Of a stretch of DNA of 64,000 nucleotides, positions 57,605 through 64,000 are shown one piece after another. The number at the start of each line of letters is the position of its first letter. The stretch's first letter is position 1. Source of the stretch: Hevea brasiliensis (taxonomy: Eukaryota > Streptophyta > Magnoliopsida > Malpighiales > Euphorbiaceae); assembly GCF_030052815.1 (NCBI RefSeq), contig NC_079499.1, positions 82,933,183 to 82,997,182 on the forward strand. Reading direction: 5' to 3'. The notes beneath the pieces were generated by a model. It had not been told where the DNA came from, ran no database searches, and saw only the letters and a program-made list of their open reading frames with translations. A program made the translations under genes and the position numbers.

Positions 57605-60000
57605 CCTGGTATTAATCTCTGAATAGTTATGGGTGTTGTCTCCTTATGTCCTCCTCTCGTTCCCAAGTAGCCTCCTAGCCCGAATGATGGTTCCACAGCA
57701 CTTTTACCAACGGTATCTGCTTGTTCCGTAGCTGCTTCACCTCATAAGCTAGAATCTTTATGGGTTCTTCCTCATATGTGAGGTATGGATTCACTTTAAT
57801 TTCTTTCACCGGTAGCATATGAGATGGGTCTGATCGATACCTCCTCAACATAGACACATGGAAGACATTATGTATCTTCTCTAACTCTGGAGGTAGTGCC
57901 AAACGATATGCCAAAGGACCCACTCTTTCCAGAACCTCATATGGCCCAATGAAACGAGGACTCAGTTTCCCCTTTCTGCCGAATCTCATAATTCTCTTCT
58001 AAGGAGAAATCTTGATGAATACTTTCTCACCCACTGCATACTCAATATCCCTTCTTTTCAAATCAATGTAGGACTTCTGATGGTCTGATGCAGTCTTAAG
58101 TCAATCTCTGATCACCCTGATCTTCTCTTCAGTTTGCTGAATAATTTCGGGTCCAATCATCTTTCTTTCACCCACGTCATCCCAATACAACGGGGTTCTA
58201 CATTTTCTGCCATACAAAGCTTCATATGGAGGCATCCCAATGCTTGACTGGTAGCTATTGTTGTAAGCAAACTCAATCAAAGGGAGGCATCCAAATGCTT
58301 GACTGGTAGCTATTATTGTAAGCAAACTCAATCAAAGGCATGTGTATATCCCAACTGCCCTCAAATTCAATCACACAAGCTCGTAGCATGTCCTCCAAGA
58401 TCTGAATTACCCTCTCAGACTGGCCATCTGTCTGTGGGTGGAATGTCATACTGAAGTTCAATCTAGTTCCTAGGGCTCTCTGAAGACTACCCCAGAATCT
58501 AGAAGTGAACGTAGGATCTCTGTCTGATACGATGGATACTGGCACTCCATGCAGTCTCACAATCTCATCAATGTACAACTTGGCCAATCTTTCTAAACTG
58601 TAGTCCATCCGGACTAGCAGAAAATGAGCAGACTTGTTTAGTCTGTCAACAATGACCCATACTGCATCATGACTCTTCTGTGTCCTCGGAAGTCCCATCA
58701 CAAAATCCATCGTTATTCTCTCCCATTTCCGTTCCGGTACTGGTAGTGGATGTAACAACCCAGCAGGTACTTGATGCTCTGCCTTCACTTGTTGACAAGT
58801 TAGGCATTTGGATACAAACTCTGCCACATTCATTTTCATACCCATCCACCAGTAATGCTCCTTTAGCCCTCTATACATTTTTGTGCCACCAGGGTGCATG
58901 GCAAAAGGAGACTCATGTGCTTCCTTTAAAATGATCTGCCTCAAATCAACATTATTAGGAACACAAATTCTGCCCTGGTGTAACAGTAGACCATCATCTC
59001 TAATTGAGAATTCTGGTTTCTTGCCCTGTCGGACTTCTTTCATCAGCTTCTGATACTTCTGATCATTCTGAGCAGCCATTCTAATCTGATCAATCAACAC
59101 TGGCTGTACATGCCATGCAACTGCTGTCTGCCCATCATCATTAATCTCTAAGCTGGCATGCAATGATCTCAACTCATATACCATAGACAAAGGAGTAACC
59201 CGTAGACTCACCATAGTCTTGTGACTTAAGGCGTCAGCCACAACATTAGCTTTCCCTGGCTGATAGTCTATCAGACAATCATAGTCTTTTATTAACTCTA
59301 ACCATCTCCTCTGTCTCAAATTCAACTCCTTTTGAGTGCCCAAATACTTCAAACTCTTATGATCTGTGTAGATGTAACACTTCTCCCCATACAAATAATG
59401 TCTCCAGATCTTAAGAGCAAACACAATAGTTGCAAGCTCCAAATCATGTGTTGGATAATTCCTCTCATGCGGTTTCAGCTGGCATGATGCATAGGCAATG
59501 ACATTTCGATCTTGCATCAATACACAGCCTAACCGATTGTGAGAAGCATCACTATAAACGGTGTATTCTTTACTTGGTGTAGGTAAAGTCTTGACTGGAG
59601 CTTCAGTCAAACATTTCTTCAACTCATCAAAACTCTGTTGGCATTTACCCGTCCACTGAAATTTTACATCTTTTCGGAGTAGCTTAATCAATGGAGATGC
59701 CAACATGGAAAATCCCTTCACAAATCGACTGTAGTATCCAGCTAAACCCAGAAAACTGCGAATCTCTATGACATTTCTGGGTGGCCTCCAATTAAGAACA
59801 GCTTCTATCTTACTTGGATCTACCTTGATGCCCTCTTCTGATACTACATGCCCCAAGAAAGATATTTCCTTCAGCCAAAATTCACACTTCGACAATTTGG
59901 CGTATAGCTGTTTCTCCCTGAGAGTCTACAGTACAATTCCCAGATGTCTATCATGCTCTTCTGCACTCTTTGAAGAAACCAATATATCATCGATGAATAC
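57605..60000 (-). pseudogene. pol: Element E Pol, second half: RT end, RNase H, integrase, chromodomain
   Basis: Minus strand. After a stop at about 60010 the active-site box VFIDDILV follows. A CAG to TAG at 59926-59928 precedes 540 open codons (59895-58273): [15 protein letters not shown], RNase H ([17 protein letters not shown]), an intact integrase finger (AMHPGG, CLTCQQ) and catalytic MDFVMG, SDRDP, QSERV. Here VIQ runs straight into ILEDML, with no intron. A 55-bp tandem duplication (58228-58337) then breaks the frame. The GPY/F module FIGPYEVLERVGPLAYRL and chromodomain IPLVKVLWNHH follow, with TAG at 57675-57677 inside the chromodomain where B has CAA for glutamine. Confidence 0.92.
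58228..58337. repeat. 55-bp tandem duplication inside integrase of E
   Basis: The unit 58228-58282 is repeated at 58283-58337 with only a few differences. It spans the codons around [12 protein letters not shown]. 55 is not a multiple of three, so it inactivates the frame. The copies are almost identical, so it is a late event. Confidence 0.9.
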
Positions 60001-60009
60001 CACAGCAAA

Positions 60010-61356
60010 CTAGTTGAGGTATGGTCTGAAGATAGTGTTCATCAAATCCATAAAAGCAGCCGGAGCATTAGTTAAACCGAATGGCATGACTAGGAACTCA
60101 TAATGGCCATAGCGGGTTCTGAAGGCAGTTTTAGAAATACTCTGCTCTTGTACTTTCAGCTGATAATAACCTGATCTCAGGTCAATTTTGGAGAACATAA
60201 CTGCACCCCTCAACTGATCAAATAAGTCATCAATGCGGGGCAATGGATATCTATTCTTTATTGTCACCTTATTCAACTGCCGATAGTCAATGCACAAGCG
60301 GAGAGTGCCATCTTTCTTCTTAACAAACAACACTGGCACTCCCCAAGGTGACACACTAGGGTGGATAAAGCCCTTGTCAAGCAATTCTTGCAACTGCACT
60401 TTCAACTCTTTCAATTCTGCAGGTGCCATTCTATATGGTGTTATGGAGATTGGGTCCACACCAGGCATAACATCAATCTCAAACTGCACCTCTCTTTCTG
60501 GAGGTAATCCTGGCAATTCATCAGGAAACACAACTGAAAAGTCACATACAGTAGGGATGTCCCTTAGTGCTGGACTCCCCTCTTGGGTGTCTATAACATG
60601 TGCCAAGTATGCTTCACACTCCTTTCTGATCATCTTTCTAGCTAGTGCAGTTGAAATGATTTTTGATGGCAGTAAATGCCTCTCCCCATGTACTACCACA
60701 TCACCGAACAAAGGGAGACCAAAAGTGACTATCTTCAGTTTATAGTTAATCATAGCGTGATGCCTGGCTAACCAATCCATGCCCAAGATGATATCATACT
60801 CTCTGAAGGGCATTTCAATCAAGTCTGACAGGAAAACATGTCCTTGGATCACCAAAGGACAGTCTCTATAGATTCTGTTGACCCGGACCTCTTGTCCTAA
60901 CGGACTAGTTACTAGCACTTCAAAACCCATTTGCACACATGGAACAGCAAGTGAACTGACTATGCTAGCACTAACATATGAATGGGTTGAACCCGGATCA
61001 AACAACACAAACACACATTGATCAGAGATAGAGAATATACCAGCTACCACATCGGAAGTTTCAGCCTCTTCTCGCTGTCTCATTGTGTAGACTCTGGCTG
61101 ATGCACTTCTTTGTGCAGACTGACCAACTGTGCCTTGACTGCCTGAAGTAGTGCCTCTACCTCTGCCTCTTTCTCTGCCAACAGACTGTGAACCTCTAGA
61201 AGTAGAACTCTGAATATATCCCTCGGCAGTAGTAGGAGCTGGACCATATCTCGGAGATGGAGCACTAGTGCAGTCTTTAGCTATATGGCCCTTGCCTCCA
61301 CAGTTAAATAGGCTCCAGTGGCCCAATAGCATTCCCCCCCATGAATCTTGCCACAA
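60010..61356 (-). pseudogene. pol: Element E protease and reverse transcriptase, first half
   Basis: An open frame of 448 codons on the minus strand. It begins in the CCHC knuckle, where [13 protein letters not shown] lacks the first cysteine. An arginine/serine/glycine-rich linker follows, then the protease ([29 protein letters not shown]), [15 protein letters not shown], and reverse transcriptase motifs [23 protein letters not shown] and MPFGLTNAP up to FRPYLN, where a stop precedes the catalytic box. Protein sequence and linker differ clearly from A, D and F, which supports a separate family. Confidence 0.92.
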
Positions 61357-62305
61357 GTCTCACAGGGGCGGGCAGAATGTGAACCCCTGCTCGACTGCTG
61401 ACCAGACCTAGGAGGTCTCTGTCCAGAGAATCTGCCCCTACCAAATCTTCCACCTCGACCCCTACTGGGTCCACTAAATTTCTCCTTTTTCCCAGAAGTG
61501 CCACCAGAACTCTGTTCTACTGACTTTTCCCCCTTGTCTTTTTCTGATTTCTCAGCTTTCTTTGATTTTTCTTTCACTGGGGTTGCTTCTGATTCAATTC
61601 TCTCCAGCTCAAGTGCTTGAGACATAAGTTCTGAAAAATTGCTGTGCCTGAATCCCACAACTTGCATCCTCAAACTAGGCTTCAAACCTGTCTCAAATCT
61701 CTTGCACCTTGCCTTGCTGGTGGAAAGGAGACTCCTAGCATAGTGACTTAAGTGGGAGAACTCCCTCTCATACTCTGCCACTGATCAGTTCCCTCATTTC
61801 AAACTAAAAAATTCTTGCAACTTCTGATCAACATATGCATCTGGGATGTATTTCTATCTGAATTCTCTGATGAAGTCATCCCAGGTCAGCACTGGTGGTT
61901 CAGCCAAGCTGTGGGGGATGGTCTTGCACCAATCATACGCATCCCCTTGCAGTAGCGACACAGAATACTCAAACTTTAGTTCATCTTGGCAGTGTAGCTT
62001 CTTAAATACTCTATCCATTCTTTCAAGCCATTGCTCTGCCTCTAAAGGGTCCACTATACCCTTAAATTCTGTAGCCCCATACTTCAATAACTTATCAACT
62101 GTCTGACTGGAGGCAGTGGTTGTGCCACAGGTGTCTGGGGTGGAGCTTGACCAGGCATACCCCAGCCATTTGTTGAAACATTGCCGCCATCTGCTGTGCG
62201 AACTGTGCAGGAAATTGCGGCATTTGCGGGGCTGGTGCTACGGATCCACTGACATTCTGTAAAGCTAGGGCTTCCCCTTGTGCCTCAGCTTCAACAGACT
62301 GCTCA
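61281..62305 (-). pseudogene. gag: Element E Gag (degenerate, N-terminus cut by G)
   Basis: Minus strand. The N-terminal part (about 62290-62110) has an alanine/glutamine-rich stretch with FAQQMAAMFQQMAG. The segment 62087-61854 gives KYGATEFKGIVDPLEAEQWL and LLQGDAYDWCKT, the Gag core. A stop and a shift follow near 61853-61790. From 61781 AEYEREFSHLSHYARSL, a charged lysine-rich hinge and an arginine/glycine-rich stretch (RGRGGRFGRGRFSGQRPPR) precede the knuckle. The start codon and leader are displaced by element G at 62306, so this Gag has no promoter side in the window. Confidence 0.88.
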
Positions 62306-64000
62306 TGTAACACCCTCCCTGTAGCAACTCCGTACATTCTACTGTTCCAGTGACCAGTGTCGGTCCGGACAGCTAGAACGTCTGGAAAAATATTTAAACT
62401 AAAGTGAGGAACCATAATTAACTCAAATATTAAGAAGAAAAATTTAGGAAAAATTTTAGAAATAAAATACAACCAAGTAAAATGAGCCGATGCCCAAGCG
62501 ATGGGTAACCCAGTGGGAAGTTGCGGTTCTCGTAACTAGGAGCCCTAGACCCGAGAGAAAATTCATAAAATAAGTTTTGGGACTCCAGAGAAGGGTCATT
62601 GAGGTTCCTATGGCATTAGAATGCCAAGAAAATATTTAGAAAAATTTTTCAATCGGTACAGACAATTTTTGTCTGTTAAGCCAAACGGAGGGCATTTTGG
62701 TCATTTCGCCTTCAGAGGCGATTTTTGGCCGACTTGTCCAGTTAAGTAAATAATTATTATAACATAAAATATTAATAAATATTGCTAAAAATTGAATTGA
62801 AAATGAGTAGCAAAGAAAAGAAAAAAAAATGAATTAAAATTACAATTTTGACCTCATGCTTATGTCACTAAGCACTCTCACCCAATCACATTGTGACACA
62901 TGTCCATAAACCAATTAAAATGAGTCAAATGGGCAGAAAATTGAAAGGAAAAACTGAATTCTTCTTCTTCAATTCCCGCACACCATAGCCAAGAAGCTTT
63001 CTCTCCATTTTTTTTCTTTTAAAGGTTGATTTTCCTAAGCTTCCTCACCTCAAAACCTTATCCTTTCTTCACTAAAAATTATACCCACACCAAGGAGAAG
63101 TGTTTGGCAGCCAAGAAAGAGTAAGAAAGTAAAGAAAAATTGAAGTCTTGTTTAGCTTGGATTTAAGCTACAAGTGGTTAGTGCATATTTTCATATCTCT
63201 CACTCTTTATTCCATCTTAGAGGCTTAAATTGAGTAAGAAATTATAAGGAATTGAAATAAAATATATGTGTATGAACACCAAAAATTTGGCAGCCATGGG
63301 AGGATTTTGGAAATTATTGATTTGTTTGAGCTAAATAGCTTAGAAATGGTTGTTGATAAGGATATTTGAGCTAGATGTTGACTTGGGTATGTTAGATAAA
63401 GTGATGGATTATTAGGGTTAGGGTTTTGAGATTTAATTGAGGATTTAATGCTTAGATGTTTAAATTAAATTCTAATGTTCAATTAGTGACCATTTGATGA
63501 ATTTTGACCTTAAATTGGAGGCTGTTGTGGTATTGGAATTGAAATGGTATGCTGCCCATGGCTGACCTGCAGGTTTGGATTTGAGTCCAGCCTGTTTGGA
63601 CAGCCATAACTTTGGCTGTGTAGGTTCAATTGGTGTTTGGCCAATTGCACATGAAACTAGACACATAATGGCACAATTTTGATGAAGAAACCATGCCCAA
63701 AAGACCAAAGCAAGAGGACCCAAAACTTGCCCCAATCCGGATGTCCTGGAACCAGATTCTGCAGAATGACCAAATGAATAGTGATTGTTTATTTGGCCAT
63801 AACTCATTTTAGAATGGCGCAATTGACCTGAAAGTTTTACAGCAATAAGTTAAGATATAGACCAACAACTTTCATAAAGAAACCTACCCCAAATTATGAC
63901 CAGAACCTATCCAACAAGGCAGTTGCAGTCACTGTTCACTGCACTATAGATATGGTCAGTTCTGAAATTTTTCAATCCGGCCAGTTGTGGTTTTTGGATC
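62306..64000 (+). mobile_element. Element G (family 1) LTR, cut by window end
   Basis: Starts TGTAACACCCTCCCTGTAGC within E's Gag. It follows F's LTR closely for about 500 bases and again from about 63450, with a distinct middle (62820-63440). GCTCA at 62301-62305 would be the target duplication. Whether it is a full element or a solo LTR cannot be seen. Confidence 0.9.

Overview
The window is plant repetitive DNA, most likely pericentromeric or otherwise heterochromatic DNA of a flowering plant (probably a eudicot; I cannot name the species). It is AT-rich. I found no host gene, tRNA, rRNA or CRISPR array. Every recognisable protein segment belongs to Ty3/gypsy LTR retrotransposons of the chromovirus type: Gag with a CCHC knuckle, protease, reverse transcriptase, RNase H, integrase with a GPY/F module, and a C-terminal chromodomain. 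Together with about 3-3.9 kb LTRs and an initiator-methionine tRNA primer site, this points to the Tekay/Del lineage. No copy is intact.

The elements are nested like boxes. Two related families are present. Family 1 has LTRs of about 3.0-3.2 kb (elements A, C, D, F, G and the older H, I, J, K). Family 2 has LTRs of about 3.7-3.9 kb (elements B and E). Layout: 1-1206 is the right end of a plus-strand family-1 LTR (I) inserted in a minus-strand LTR (H, 1207-3528). 3529-6229 is old non-LTR DNA with a 137-bp tandem duplication and a possible gypsy C-terminal relic. J (6230-6879) is an internally deleted minus LTR broken by K (6880-9773), which is broken by B. B starts at 9774. Its 5' LTR is split by complete element A (10666-21663, plus), its decayed body lies at 24622-27651, and its 3' LTR is split first by solo LTR C (27717-30919, minus) and then by E (from 31885, minus). 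E's 3' LTR is split by D (34731-56679, minus), whose pol gene is split by F (40811-51619, plus). E's body lies at 57544-62305 and is cut by the start of G (62306 to the window end). The nesting chain is J > K > B > E > D > F, six layers. Target-site duplications of 5 bp support several joints: CAAAG for A, TCTGG for F, and imperfect ones for C and D.

The most unusual observation is a putative spliceosomal intron of 74-75 bp inside the integrase of A, D and F. It sits at the same codon boundary, immediately after the catalytic glutamate. It has GT-AG ends, shifts the frame if left in, and restores the frame exactly if removed. The family-2 element E has no insertion at that site. Other noteworthy structures are a near-perfect 130-bp inverted duplication present in only one LTR of A; a stem-loop in the LTRs whose sequence differs between families while the pairing is kept; an ancestral repeat of about 200 bp inside the LTRs, expanded in K; and a strong tendency for stop codons to arise as CAG to TAG, as expected from deamination of methylated CHG sites.
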